Numbered from the stretch's first letter, positions 53,078-62,249 are shown. The stretch: 64,000 nucleotides of DNA from Saprospiraceae bacterium (GCA_016719615.1 JADJYQ010000005.1:526001-590000), one strand, 5' to 3'. Made by a program: numbers and translations. Notes: a model not told the origin generated them from the letters alone.

Positions 53078-53674
53078 ATGTCCGTTTTTCGATATATTTC
53101 TATTTTGATTTTGGCAGTGATCAGCCAGGTATGCTTGTGTCAGTCACCGGACCCGCAGGTCATCAGGATCCATAAGGGCATTGCCTATTTTAACAATGGA
53201 GACAGCCTTTTATTGGAAAGGCCTTCAAAAAATCCGCAACAATCCATCTTTTTGTTATTTCATGCAGAGGAAGACACCATTGGTATGGATCCCGGTTTAA
53301 GTATCCAAGGTAGATATCGGGCCATCCATCTTTTGAAACTTTTTAAAGAGCTTGACATGAGAGCATTCTATTCTACGCCCTTTAGAAACAATGTCCTTAC
53401 GGTTCAACCTCTGTTGGATTCAAAGCGAATTGAGCTGATTTATTACGATCAGGCTGATATTGCAGCCTTGGTACAAAAAATCGATCATATATATCCGGCA
53501 TCCGTTATGATTGTAGTTCACCCTCAAACGATTCATAAAATTTTGAGTCAACTTACCGGAAAAGAACTTAGCTATAAGCCTTCCGGCAATTTATCAGAAA
53601 AATTGGTCTTTCTCAATAGAAATAAAACGAATGGTTCTTATCTTTTGAAGAACATGAGATATGCTATTCGATAA
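53078..53674 (+). CDS. exported histidine-phosphatase-like protein with an altered RHG motif
   Basis: About 198 aa from the ATG at 53078, which gives a signal peptide (MSVFRYISILILAVISQVCLCQ). The fold pattern LLFHAEEDTIGMDPGLSIQGRYRAIHL matches histidine phosphatases, where xRHAExxxxxDPGLSxxGxxRA is usual; the Arg before His is Phe here. FYSTPFRNNVLTVQPL and VVHPQTIHKIL fit the later motifs (the second His retained). Reduced or changed activity is inferred. valS starts 16 nt downstream. Confidence 0.65.
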   Translation: MSVFRYISILILAVISQVCLCQSPDPQVIRIHKGIAYFNNGDSLLLERPSKNPQQSIFLLFHAEEDTIGMDPGLSIQGRYRAIHLLKLFKELDMRAFYSTPFRNNVLTVQPLLDSKRIELIYYDQADIAALVQKIDHIYPASVMIVVHPQTIHKILSQLTGKELSYKPSGNLSEKLVFLNRNKTNGSYLLKNMRYAIR

Positions 53675-53690
53675 ATAGATTTGCAACACA

Positions 53691-56312
53691 ATGGAAACAC
53701 ATTTTAATCCGGGTATTACAGAGCGAAAATGGTATGCTGAGTGGATGGCTCATGGTTTTTTTGATTCCAAGCCTGATGCTCGTGAGTCTTTCACCATTGT
53801 CATTCCACCCCCCAATGTGACCGGTGTTTTGCACATGGGGCATATGCTGAATAATACCATTCAGGATATCCTTATCAGACGCGCCAGACAAAAAGGAATG
53901 AATGTCTGTTGGGTGCCCGGTACTGACCACGCATCCATTGCTACTGAAGCTAAGGTCGTTCAGTTATTGAGAAGTCAGGGCATTCGAAAATCGGATATCA
54001 GCAGAGAAAAATTTTTGGAGCACGCCTGGGAATGGAAAGAAAAATACGGTGGCATTATCCTGGATCAATTGAAAAGTCTTGGCGCGTCCTGTGATTGGAA
54101 ACGCACTGCTTTTACCATGGATGAAATTCGATCGGAGGCAGTCATTAAAGCATTTGTCGATCTCTACAAAAAAGGCAAATTATACAGAGGGAAAAGGATG
54201 ATCCAATGGGATCCGGAAGCAAAAACGGTTCTCTCCAACGAAGAAGTTTTGTACCAAACCGAGCAGGCGCAATTGTACCACATCCTTTATAAATTGGAAG
54301 GATCAGATAGCGAAGGCATCACGATAGCGACCCAGCGACCTGAAACCATTATGGCTGATACAGCCGTATGTGTACATCCGGATGATCCGAGATATACCCA
54401 TCTCGTTGGCAAAAAAGTCATCATACCGCTCATCCATAAAGCAATTCCCATCATTGCAGATAGCTATATCGATCAGGAATTTGGAACCGGTGCTTTGAAA
54501 GTTACACCTGCACACGATCCAAATGATTATGAACTGGGTATCAGACACCAGCTGGAAGTCATTGATTGTTTAAATGAAGATGGAAGCCTGAGCGCTGAAG
54601 CCAAAATTTTAGTGGGCATTGACAGATTTGAAGCGCGAAAAAAAATAGGTCCTTTGCTGGAAGCGGAGGGTGTTTTAGTCAAAATTGAAAATTATACGAC
54701 CAATATTGGCAGGAGTGAACGCACACAAGCAGTTGTAGAACCTCGTTTGAGCCTTCAGTGGTTTGTAAAAATGCAGGATCTTGCACAGCCGGCACTCAAA
54801 GCTGTAGAAGAAAGTGAGATCCAGTTCATACCTGAGCATTTTAAAAACACTTATCGACATTGGATGGAAAACATCCGCGATTGGTGCATCAGCAGGCAAT
54901 TATGGTGGGGACATCGGATTCCGGCCTGGTATTTAGGTAATGAAGTGTTTGTTGCAGAGACTGCAGACGAAGCTTTGAAACAAGCGAAAATACAAACGGG
55001 AAATCCGAATTTGAGAATTGAAGATTTAAAACAAGACGAAGATGTTTTGGATACCTGGTTTTCATCCTGGTTATGGCCAATGTCTGTTTTTGATGGGGCC
55101 AACGATACGAAAGATTTCAAATATTACTTTCCGACCAGTGTTTTGGTTACCGGATGGGATATTATTTTTCTTTGGGTTGCACGTATGATCATGGCTTCCT
55201 ATGAATGGCATGGAACCATACCTTTTAGTAAAGTATATTTCACGGGGATGGTGCGCGATAAACAACGCCGTAAAATGTCAAAATCCCTGGGAAATTCTCC
55301 GGATGCGCTCAAATTAATTGCCGATTACGGTGCTGACGGGGTGCGATTTGGAATTTTGGCGAGTTCTCCGGCAGGAGGTGATCTTTTATTTGATGACAAA
55401 CTTTGCGAACAGGGAAGAAATTTTTCAAATAAACTTTGGAATGCGCTGCGTTTAATCAAAACATGGGAACATCCATCGGGCAACTTTGAAAGTGAGCAGG
55501 ATACATTGCTCATTCAATGGATCCAACATCGCCGCGACGAGCTTTGTTTGCAGGTAGATCAGCTCTTTGGTCAATTTAAATTGTCGGAAGCTCTGCGGCA
55601 GATCTATGCTTTTGTTTGGGATGACTATTGTGCTTTTTTTCTGGAAGCAGCCAAACCTGCAAAAGGAGAAAGTTTGTCAAACGCGCTCTTGGTATGTGCG
55701 CAGGAAACTTTTGAAACCATCTGTAGTTTATTGCATCCTTTTATGCCATTTATTACCGAAGAAATCTGGCATCAATTAAAGCAAAGGGAAGCTGGTGATT
55801 TTTGCATCGTGAGCCCTTATCCTACAGGTAAATCGCCTGACAAAGATGTCCTTGAAAGCATGTTGGAATTGCGCAACGTCGTCAAAAACATCCGCGAGTT
55901 AAGAGCCAAACATCAACTGGCCAGAGATTTGAAAACGCCATTGTTTATATTCAACAGAAATCAAAAAACACTGCTTGAAAGTCCGGGCGCCATTAGTTTA
56001 TTGATGAAATTTTGCAACTTAAGTTCGCTGCAACTGACCGATACTGAATTAAAGGATGCACAATCTTTTATGGGGCTTCGCGATACCTATTACCTGGAAC
56101 TTCCGGTAACTTTGGATATAGAAGCTGAAAAATTAAAACTAACTGAAGAAATCAAGTATGCGGAAGGATTCATCCAGTCGGTACTACAAAAATTGGAGAA
56201 TCAGAAATTTGTAACATCAGCGCCTGCAGATTTGGTTGCCAAAGAACGCAAAAAGCTGGAAGACGGCGAACTTCGATTGACTGCACTCAAGGAAAGGTAT
56301 CAAAGTTTGTAA
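53691..56312 (+). CDS. valS: valyl-tRNA synthetase ValS
   Basis: 873 aa, normal length. HIGH motif in PPPNVTGVLHMGHMLNN, KMSKS motif in RRKMSKSLGNSPDALKLI, editing-domain motifs TQRPETIMADTAVCVHP and GTGALKVTPAHDPNDYELG, WCISRQLWWGHRIPAWY, DTWFSSWLWPMSVF, an anticodon-binding domain after about residue 590 and a C-terminal coiled coil (LDIEAEKLKLTEEIKYAEGFI). Charges tRNA-Val; one tRNA-Val(GAC) lies in this window. Confidence 0.97.
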   Translation: METHFNPGITERKWYAEWMAHGFFDSKPDARESFTIVIPPPNVTGVLHMGHMLNNTIQDILIRRARQKGMNVCWVPGTDHASIATEAKVVQLLRSQGIRKSDISREKFLEHAWEWKEKYGGIILDQLKSLGASCDWKRTAFTMDEIRSEAVIKAFVDLYKKGKLYRGKRMIQWDPEAKTVLSNEEVLYQTEQAQLYHILYKLEGSDSEGITIATQRPETIMADTAVCVHPDDPRYTHLVGKKVIIPLIHKAIPIIADSYIDQEFGTGALKVTPAHDPNDYELGIRHQLEVIDCLNEDGSLSAEAKILVGIDRFEARKKIGPLLEAEGVLVKIENYTTNIGRSERTQAVVEPRLSLQWFVKMQDLAQPALKAVEESEIQFIPEHFKNTYRHWMENIRDWCISRQLWWGHRIPAWYLGNEVFVAETADEALKQAKIQTGNPNLRIEDLKQDEDVLDTWFSSWLWPMSVFDGANDTKDFKYYFPTSVLVTGWDIIFLWVARMIMASYEWHGTIPFSKVYFTGMVRDKQRRKMSKSLGNSPDALKLIADYGADGVRFGILASSPAGGDLLFDDKLCEQGRNFSNKLWNALRLIKTWEHPSGNFESEQDTLLIQWIQHRRDELCLQVDQLFGQFKLSEALRQIYAFVWDDYCAFFLEAAKPAKGESLSNALLVCAQETFETICSLLHPFMPFITEEIWHQLKQREAGDFCIVSPYPTGKSPDKDVLESMLELRNVVKNIRELRAKHQLARDLKTPLFIFNRNQKTLLESPGAISLLMKFCNLSSLQLTDTELKDAQSFMGLRDTYYLELPVTLDIEAEKLKLTEEIKYAEGFIQSVLQKLENQKFVTSAPADLVAKERKKLEDGELRLTALKERYQSL

Positions 56313-56340
56313 TTCGAAAGTATTTCTGAAACTGTACTTT

Positions 56341-56418
56341 TACTAACAATCGTTAGTAATTTTTGAGAATAATCGTTTATTTTTCGATAAAAAAAATTTA
56401 TACTAACATTTGTTAGTA
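56341..56418. promoter_or_regulatory. two TACTAAC-N4-GTTAGTA palindromes
   Basis: Perfect 7-bp arms at 56341-56358 (spacer AATC) and 56401-56418 (spacer ATTT), 60 bp apart centre to centre, in the gap after valS. They look like tandem TetR-type operators, but no gene starts just downstream and no TetR gene is in the window. Confidence 0.4.
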
Positions 56419-56546
56419 TTTAGGAAAAGACCTGTACTTTCAGTGTAACTTACATTTTATTTTGTGAAATGATTTTGTGAGACCCAGTTTCCCGATGATT
56501 TGGTGTAGCCCCATCATCTGATAAACCGAAAATTGAATTTTCTTAA

Positions 56547-56724
56547 AACCCAGAATTGTCATTAGAATTTTATTACGAGCCAAAACTGCTTCAAATACAG
56601 TCCTCTTCTCGAAATTTGTGCTCAATGAAATACTTACTTCACTTCCGCGCAAATTTCTTGCGAGGAGTTCTGTCTTTTTTGCATTTTTGACGCTCACTAC
56701 AAATCCTAATGACAATTCTGGGTT
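56547..56724. repeat. 178-bp segment bounded by 19-bp perfect inverted repeats
   Basis: AACCCAGAATTGTCATTAG at 56547-56565 is repeated in inverse orientation at 56706-56724. The interior has no recognised gene. A 91-codon minus-strand open frame (56440-56715) covers it but matches nothing I recognise and encodes the inverted repeat itself. A MITE-like element or structured repeat is possible. Together with the palindromes it fills the 473-bp gap between valS and pgk. Confidence 0.5.
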
Positions 56725-56785
56725 AAACGATATACGACATCAAAACACAGACAATTAGGGCGCAGAAACGAACTTGTCTAAAGAT

Positions 56786-57988
56786 TTAATTTAAAATCGC
56801 TTCAATACCCGGTAATACTTTTCCCTCGAGCATTTCCAGCATGGCTCCACCACCAGTCGAGACAAAGCTTACCTGATCACCGAGTTTAAATTTTTTGATA
56901 GCCGACACAGAATCGCCACCACCTACCAAAGAATAAGCACCTTTTGTCGTGGCAGCCGCGATGGCCAGGGCAACATCTTTTGTGCCATTTGAAAACGCTG
57001 CTTTTTCAAACACACCCATGGGTCCATTCCAGAGGATGGTTTTGGATTTTAGAATTACAGACGTATAGCGTTCGATTGTTTTTGGTCCGATATCCAGTCC
57101 CATATGTTCGAGTGGAATTGCCGGATGATCAGTAATAAGAGTTGCAGTGCTATCCTCAAAATTTTTAGCAACCACGCTGTCATTGGGTAAAAGCAGTTGC
57201 ACATTTTTAGCTTTTGCCAAAGCGATGAGTTCGAGTGCGAGCTCGAGTTTGTCTTTTTCGCAAAGAGAATTTCCAATTTCAAATCCCTGGGCATTGAGAA
57301 AAGTATAAGCCATACCACCTCCGATGAGTATCGAGTCGCAAAATTCCATCAGATTAGAGATCAATAAAATTTTATCAGAAACTTTTGCGCCCCCGATAAT
57401 GGCAGTGCAGGGCTTATGGGGATTTTTAAGAACGCGTTGGCCGTTTTCGACTTCGCTTTGCATGAGCAGGCCAAATGCTTTATGGTCTTTGTCGAAATAT
57501 CGGGCAATGGTGGCTGTACTGGCATGTTCTCTATGTGCGGCACCCAAAGCATCGTTGATAAAAAAATCGCCTAGAACTGCGAGCTGTTGCGCCAGTTGTG
57601 GATCTCCTTTTTCTTCGCCTTTGTGGAAGCGGGTATTTTCCAAAAGTAAAATTCCGCCCGACAGCAATTGCGATCTTTTTGAAAGGCTGTCCGGTCCGCC
57701 GCAATCGCTTGCAAAAAGTACTTGCGTTTGGAGCAGAGCTTCCAGTTTTTCGGCGATGGGTTTCAAAGAAAATTTCTGCACATCCAATTGTCCGTCTGCC
57801 GTCAATTCTTTTAAAGGCCTGCCCAAATGGGACATTACAATTACTTTAGCTTTTTGATCCAGGAGGTAACGGATGGTATCGAGTGATTTTACGATGCGTG
57901 TATCGTCTTGAATGATTCCGTCTTTGATAGGCACATTGAAGTCCACTCTCAACAATACATATTGATCTTTTACATTTAGATTTTTCAC
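56786..57988 (-). CDS. pgk: phosphoglycerate kinase
   Basis: 400 aa from a GTG at 57988; the frame is open to 58057, but that would overlap gapA and exceed family length. Substrate-binding LLRVDFNVPI and MSHLGRP, VLLENTRFHKGEE in the form ILLLENTRFHKGEEKGD, NDALGAAHREHAST, AIIGGAKVSDKI, LPNDSVVA, ILWNGPMGVFE, and SLVGGGDSVSAIKKF near the C-terminus. It transfers phosphate from 1,3-bisphosphoglycerate to ADP in glycolysis. The gapA stop lies 10 nt upstream, so gapA-pgk is an operon. Confidence 0.95.
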   Translation of the reverse strand: MKNLNVKDQYVLLRVDFNVPIKDGIIQDDTRIVKSLDTIRYLLDQKAKVIVMSHLGRPLKELTADGQLDVQKFSLKPIAEKLEALLQTQVLFASDCGGPDSLSKRSQLLSGGILLLENTRFHKGEEKGDPQLAQQLAVLGDFFINDALGAAHREHASTATIARYFDKDHKAFGLLMQSEVENGQRVLKNPHKPCTAIIGGAKVSDKILLISNLMEFCDSILIGGGMAYTFLNAQGFEIGNSLCEKDKLELALELIALAKAKNVQLLLPNDSVVAKNFEDSTATLITDHPAIPLEHMGLDIGPKTIERYTSVILKSKTILWNGPMGVFEKAAFSNGTKDVALAIAAATTKGAYSLVGGGDSVSAIKKFKLGDQVSFVSTGGGAMLEMLEGKVLPGIEAILN

Positions 57989-57998
57989 GATAATAGCT

Positions 57999-58994
57999 TT
58001 AGAGCTTTGCAAATTTTTCGCACATATCTGCCAATCGGGCGGAGTAGCCGGCTTCATTGTCGTACCAGGCCACTACTTTGAGAAAACCATTGGACACATG
58101 GGTCAGGAGTGCATCGAAAACGGCGCTGTGGCTGTTGCCAATGATATCTGTGGAGACCAGTGGTTTTTCAGTATATTCGAGGATGCCACGCAGTTGGTTT
58201 TGCGCATATTGTTTGAACAAGGCATTCACCGCATCAACGGTCGGGGATTTATCCAGTTTGCACACCAGTTCAATCAGAGAACCAGTAATGATAGGTACCC
58301 GGTAAGAAGAAGCCATTAATTTACCTTTAATGGCGGGGTATACTGCTTCAACGGCACTTCCGGCGCCTGTACTGGTTGGTATAATGTTCATGGAAGCCGC
58401 GCGCGCCCTTCGAAGGTCCTTGTGAGGTGCATCCTGTAGCCGCTGATCTTGTGTAAAAGCATGTATGGTATTCATGCTGGCAAAAGAGACTCCGTAATTT
58501 TCATGCAAGACTTTGAGGACTACGGCCAGGCAATTGGTCGTGCAGGAGGCATTCGATACGATATGATCTCCGGGCTGGAGCGCATCATCATTGACCCAGG
58601 TTACAAAAGTTGGGATGTCGGAATCCTTGGGCGGAGCAGATAGAATTACTTTTCGGGCACCGGCATCGATATGGGATTGCGCAGCAGCCCGGGTCAGGAA
58701 AACACCGGTGCATTCGAGCACGACATCGATCTGCAAGTCTTTCCAGGGCAGATTTTTAGGATCTTTTTGGCTGAAAGCGAGCAATTTTTGACCATTGACC
58801 AGAATGGAATCGGGATGATGACCAATGTTTTTGTCGAAACGACCTTGAGCGGTATCGTATTCCAGCAAATGGGCTAAAGTGGGAATATCTGTGAGATCAT
58901 TGATCGCAACGACCTCAATATCGGGTCTTTCGGCGAGCGCTCGGTAGGTGAGGCGGCCTATTCTCCCGAAGCCATTTATGGCGATTCTTTTCAT
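57999..58994 (-). CDS. gapA: glyceraldehyde-3-phosphate dehydrogenase, type I
   Basis: 331 aa. NAD-binding INGFGRIGRLTYRAL, AINDLTD (Asp suggests NAD preference), catalytic Cys in SNASCTTNCLA, His in NTIHAFTQDQ, RRARAASMNIIPTSTGAGSAV and the C-terminal WYDNEAGYSARL. Converts glyceraldehyde 3-phosphate to 1,3-bisphosphoglycerate in the cytoplasm. First gene of gapA-pgk, divergent from tRNA-Glu with an 89-bp gap. Confidence 0.96.
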   Translation of the reverse strand: MKRIAINGFGRIGRLTYRALAERPDIEVVAINDLTDIPTLAHLLEYDTAQGRFDKNIGHHPDSILVNGQKLLAFSQKDPKNLPWKDLQIDVVLECTGVFLTRAAAQSHIDAGARKVILSAPPKDSDIPTFVTWVNDDALQPGDHIVSNASCTTNCLAVVLKVLHENYGVSFASMNTIHAFTQDQRLQDAPHKDLRRARAASMNIIPTSTGAGSAVEAVYPAIKGKLMASSYRVPIITGSLIELVCKLDKSPTVDAVNALFKQYAQNQLRGILEYTEKPLVSTDIIGNSHSAVFDALLTHVSNGFLKVVAWYDNEAGYSARLADMCEKFAKL

Positions 58995-59062
58995 AATTTG
59001 TTACTTGACTGCAAAATAAATAGAAAATAGCGGTAAAAGTTCAGTGAATTTCTAAACTGCTT

Positions 59063-59070
59063 TATATTTG
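59063..59070 (+). promoter_or_regulatory. -7 promoter box (TATATTTG) for tRNA-Glu
   Basis: A perfect TAnnTTTG box ending 13 nt before the tRNA 5' end, the spacing expected for a tRNA promoter in this phylum. The -33 part is not clear. Confidence 0.6.
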
Positions 59071-59083
59071 CACCTCCTTTCCC

Positions 59084-59155
59084 GGCCCGTTCGTCTAGGG
59101 GTTAGGACACCAGATTTTCATTCTGGTAACAGGGGTTCGATTCCCCTACGGGCTA
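59084..59155 (+). tRNA. tRNA-Glu (anticodon TTC)
   Basis: 72 nt: acceptor GGCCCGT/ACGGGCT (one G-T pair) with discriminator A, D arm GTCTAGGGGTTAGGAC, anticodon stem CCAGA/TCTGG with loop TTTTCAT (TTC), T arm AGGGG-TTCGATT-CCCCT. CCA is not encoded. Confidence 0.96.
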
Positions 59156-59159
59156 CGAT

Positions 59160-59199
59160 AAACCCTTGTAAGTCTTTGATTAACAAGGGTTTTGTTTTT
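59160..59199 (+). terminator. terminator after tRNA-Glu
   Basis: 10-bp stem AAACCCTTGT/ACAAGGGTTT with a 13-nt loop, then GTTTTT. It starts 4 nt after the tRNA. TTTTGCCACCTTTTTTGCCACC follows, a short direct repeat that might be an attachment-site trace. Confidence 0.7.
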
Positions 59200-59297
59200 C
59201 TTGCCACCTTTTTTGCCACCTTTTATATTAAACCAAGGTAAACACTATTGAACGCATTCAAAGATATAACAAATTGAATATTCCATTCTATTTGCTA

Positions 59298-59441
59298 TTA
59301 AACTCCTGCCAAAGTAAAACCTGGTTGGAAATCCTCACTGTAAAGTGGTTTTATTAATTCATAGGCATCCTGACTGGTTTTAATCTGAGGCCTGTCAGCG
59401 CTTTTAGGATGATAACTGACTTGAATTTCTGATAGTTTCAT
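59298..59441 (-). pseudogene. N-terminal fragment of a RadC/JAB-domain protein (a)
   Basis: 47 codons reading MKLSEIQVSYHPKSADRPQI, then KTSQDAYELIKPLYSED, match the N-terminus of the RadC-like JAB proteins found on Bacteroidota mobile elements. After about 38 residues the match ends and a stop follows. The JAB metalloprotease domain (HxHxxG) is absent. It lies beside tRNA-Glu, a common integration site, and is read as a relic of a mobile element. Confidence 0.6.
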
Positions 59442-59485
59442 GGGTGTTCATTTTGGGTTATGAAAAGAGTTACTTTGAAATATTA

Positions 59486-59813
59486 CTAACATAATGGTAT
59501 ATAAAAGTGAGTTAGAATATCCTGGCTTGATATAGTTGGATGTATGATTAATTGTTTCTTAGATTGTAGTGTCAATTCACCAAGACTTAATTTGATTTTA
59601 CCTTTTACATAATTAGCTCGGCTAAGGAACAACACATTGAATTCTTCAACCAATTCCATATCATCACCCCAATTTATCCGGAATATCTTTTCTGCATCCG
59701 AAGAATTATTAATTCTTGGATGACTATCTATTGGTAAATTGGATTGATACTAAATTTTTACATTCAGCTACCTGCAAAGGAAGTGATTGGCTCTCGGTAT
59801 TTGAACTTTCCAT
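59486..59813 (-). pseudogene. decayed fragment of a second RadC/JAB-domain protein (b)
   Basis: From an ATG at 59813 about 25 codons run to a frame change near 59735. The next frame reads PIDSHPRINNSSDAEKIFRI, then NWGDDMELVEEFNVLFLSRA and NYVKGKIKLSLGEL, typical of the RadC N-terminal half (relatives have RPKIxSSxDAYxxFRxNW...EEFxVLFLNRANYVKG). It then degenerates to a stop at 59486. Fragment (a) lies downstream on the same strand but is from another copy, since both carry the same part of the protein. Confidence 0.6.
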
Positions 59814-60135
59814 GATTACTGATTCAGATTGTTAAAGAATATTTCTAAACCACAAGTGTATTTGTCCAAACAATCAAAACCAAGACGGCACTATTTTCCA
59901 GATCGGCAATTATTTTTTTATAAAACACATCGACAAAATATTATATCAATTCGTAATGAATATATACAAATTAAATAAGCATGGTTTTACGTAGGTAATT
60001 AATAAATATATACTAATTTATAAAAAAATAAGGTACAAAAATGACTAAATATTTTTAACTTCGTAAATGATAAATATTGCTATTAGTTCTAATTGCATTA
60101 TTTAATTTTACATTTAATCTTTTTAACAGTCAGTT

Positions 60136-60374
60136 ATGAGAGTCTTTAAATTATTTTGTTTGGTGTTTATTTATTCACTAAATCAGAGTATATAATTGGT
60201 TATAATATAAATTGTATTGATTTAAGCGAGTACTTTAATGACAAAAAAATAACAAGTCTATACAACTATATATATATGATGAATAGTGAATTCAATCCTA
60301 CTTCTGAGTTTTCAAGTCCATGTAATCATACTTTTAAATACGGAAATTCTAAATTCTGCTTAAGTACATATTGA
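60136..60374 (+). CDS. possible small exported protein, frame interrupted
   Basis: An ATG at 60136 opens MRVFKLFCLVFIYSLNQS, a plausible signal peptide, and stops at once. The overlapping frame from 60156 carries on for about 65 residues (SEYIIGYNINCIDLSEYFND) to 60374. A one-base change near 60185 would join them. No homology recognised; AT-rich, so it may not be a gene. Confidence 0.3.
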
Positions 60375-60517
60375 CCCATTATTATAATTCGAAAGGGGAA
60401 TAAAATAGATTTTATGCTATTAATTATTATATAGCTTTCAAAAATTCTAAACTGAAATAGACATGTTTTGCCCTATTGATATTCTATAACTTTGGCCTTT
60501 TAAGCCAGAAAGTAGAT

Positions 60518-62143
60518 ATGGACAAAAATTCCACGCCCATATCGCATACTTGTTTTCCGGAATCGTCTGCTTTGTCACCATTAAAAACATACCAGCCACG
60601 GATCTCTGAGCCAGTTGGCTTTCTGTCGGCTCAGGGAACGAATCGCATCATGTTGATTAATAATTTTATTGACATAGGTGGATATAAAAAATTGGAGGCA
60701 GATGGCGAGTTTATTATTGATATACTTTTGGATGGCATTCAATATACAGAAAACAGGAAAATCACCAACTCTACCGCAGATAAGGCAGGAAAAATCACTA
60801 ATTCTTATAGCTATAAAGTTGTTTTTTATATACCTATTACAATAAGGATTCTGGATGCCAATCAGAATACGATGACGACCTTCGAAATCCGCAATTCCAA
60901 AAATCTGCAGGATTGGACTTCTTCTAGGTATGCACACAGTAGGGATCTTGACGAGAAAATAAATGATGAAAGAGACCAGAGCATTAAACCTCTGGTTAAA
61001 AAATACATAGAGACTGCTTTAAGAGATTTGTCCATCCATCTAACCAAACAATATGGTTTTCGCGAGGAAAGAGACTGGGTGACTTTTTATGAGCTAGATT
61101 CGCCTCACCCAAAGTACACTAATTATAAGAAACAAATTGATCTGATTGAAAAGGAATTCAAGTCATATAAATCTGGAATGAATGTCCAGGATGCTCGTCA
61201 ACGTATACAACCTGCCATGGATTATTTTGCTGACCAGATATCAAAGTTAAACAAGAGTGACAAACAACAATACAAACTTCTCAAGCATACTTTAATTAAT
61301 TTATTTCAACTTCATTTTTACCTCGACGATTACGAAGGGTTTAAAAAGTATGGTGATTTGTACAGCAAGTTAGAGGACGATTCGGTATGGGAAGACAGCC
61401 GGTTACTAAGTTTAGATAAATTGCATAAATCCATGAAAGCCTGTGGTGCAACTTCTTTATACCATATGCGCGATCTTACAGATATTAAACCCTATGCAAC
61501 AACTTTTCCTACAAGGGAAAAAGGAAGCGGTGTTCAACAACCAAATGAAATCTCTAGTACACAGGAAGTTGATCTATCCAGATTTAAACGCAATCCTACA
61601 GACAGAGTATTGAATGGAGTCTATATTGATAAAACCCATAAGCAAACAACCGGGTACTTTGTAATCGCTACCGGCGACGATGATGCACTAATTTTTGCAG
61701 GCAGCCTTGCAAATACGCATTTCATATATCTTGATGAACAGGGCAGTCCTGGGACCAAGCCCCTTGAGCCAAAGAGAGTAGATTCATTTATCATTGATAG
61801 TAGACAATTTGTAGTAATGGATTACAAGGCTTCCGGAACAATGGGAGGTAAATCGCCATCCATAATGGAAGTATTAGCAAATTATCCCTCAATTAAATTA
61901 TTTAAGTATTACCCGTATATAGGTGGAATTGAATTTAATTCGGATTATGCTTTTGTGTTTGTAAAACCCGATCAAAGCACTATCAGCTTTACCGGAAAAG
62001 ACATGTTCTGGAAAAAGAAAGCCAGAAATTATTTTGCTTCATGCAAACCTATTCTTGATGAAATTGATAAGCTAAAATTTGTATCCCCTAATATGAACAT
62101 TTCAAGGAGTTGGGCAGAGATGTATGATAATTGCAAGCAATAG
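60518..62143 (+). CDS. unrecognised 541-aa protein
   Basis: Starts at ATG 60518 (MDKNSTPISHTCFPESS); a TTG at 60476 in frame gives 14 more residues. No signal peptide or membrane helix. Residues about 35-120 look beta-rich (NRIMLINNFIDIGGYKKLEA, YKVVFYIPITIRILD). The middle is helical and charged (EEDD-poor, Lys-rich; 150-330), with FQLHFYLDDYEGFKKYGDLY like a TPR helix pair. The C-terminal third is beta-rich again (VLNGVYIDKTHKQTTGYFVI). I do not recognise a family. It follows the RadC relics beside tRNA-Glu and could belong to the same transferred segment. Confidence 0.7.
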   Translation: MDKNSTPISHTCFPESSALSPLKTYQPRISEPVGFLSAQGTNRIMLINNFIDIGGYKKLEADGEFIIDILLDGIQYTENRKITNSTADKAGKITNSYSYKVVFYIPITIRILDANQNTMTTFEIRNSKNLQDWTSSRYAHSRDLDEKINDERDQSIKPLVKKYIETALRDLSIHLTKQYGFREERDWVTFYELDSPHPKYTNYKKQIDLIEKEFKSYKSGMNVQDARQRIQPAMDYFADQISKLNKSDKQQYKLLKHTLINLFQLHFYLDDYEGFKKYGDLYSKLEDDSVWEDSRLLSLDKLHKSMKACGATSLYHMRDLTDIKPYATTFPTREKGSGVQQPNEISSTQEVDLSRFKRNPTDRVLNGVYIDKTHKQTTGYFVIATGDDDALIFAGSLANTHFIYLDEQGSPGTKPLEPKRVDSFIIDSRQFVVMDYKASGTMGGKSPSIMEVLANYPSIKLFKYYPYIGGIEFNSDYAFVFVKPDQSTISFTGKDMFWKKKARNYFASCKPILDEIDKLKFVSPNMNISRSWAEMYDNCKQ

Positions 62144-62249
62144 AATGTTCAATTCATACATTTCTTTGGGTACTTGTTTATCAAATTAGTGATTTAAACC
62201 ACCTGAAATGTAATATGTATAGATATTAGTCGTATTGAAAGTTTCCCCT

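Noticed and set aside
56440..56715. 91-codon minus-strand frame as a gene
   Set aside because: It encodes the 19-bp inverted repeats and has no recognised family; kept only as part of the repeat entry.
57989..58057. upstream start for pgk
   Set aside because: It would overlap gapA by 59 nt and add residues not found in the family; GTG at 57988 gives 400 aa.
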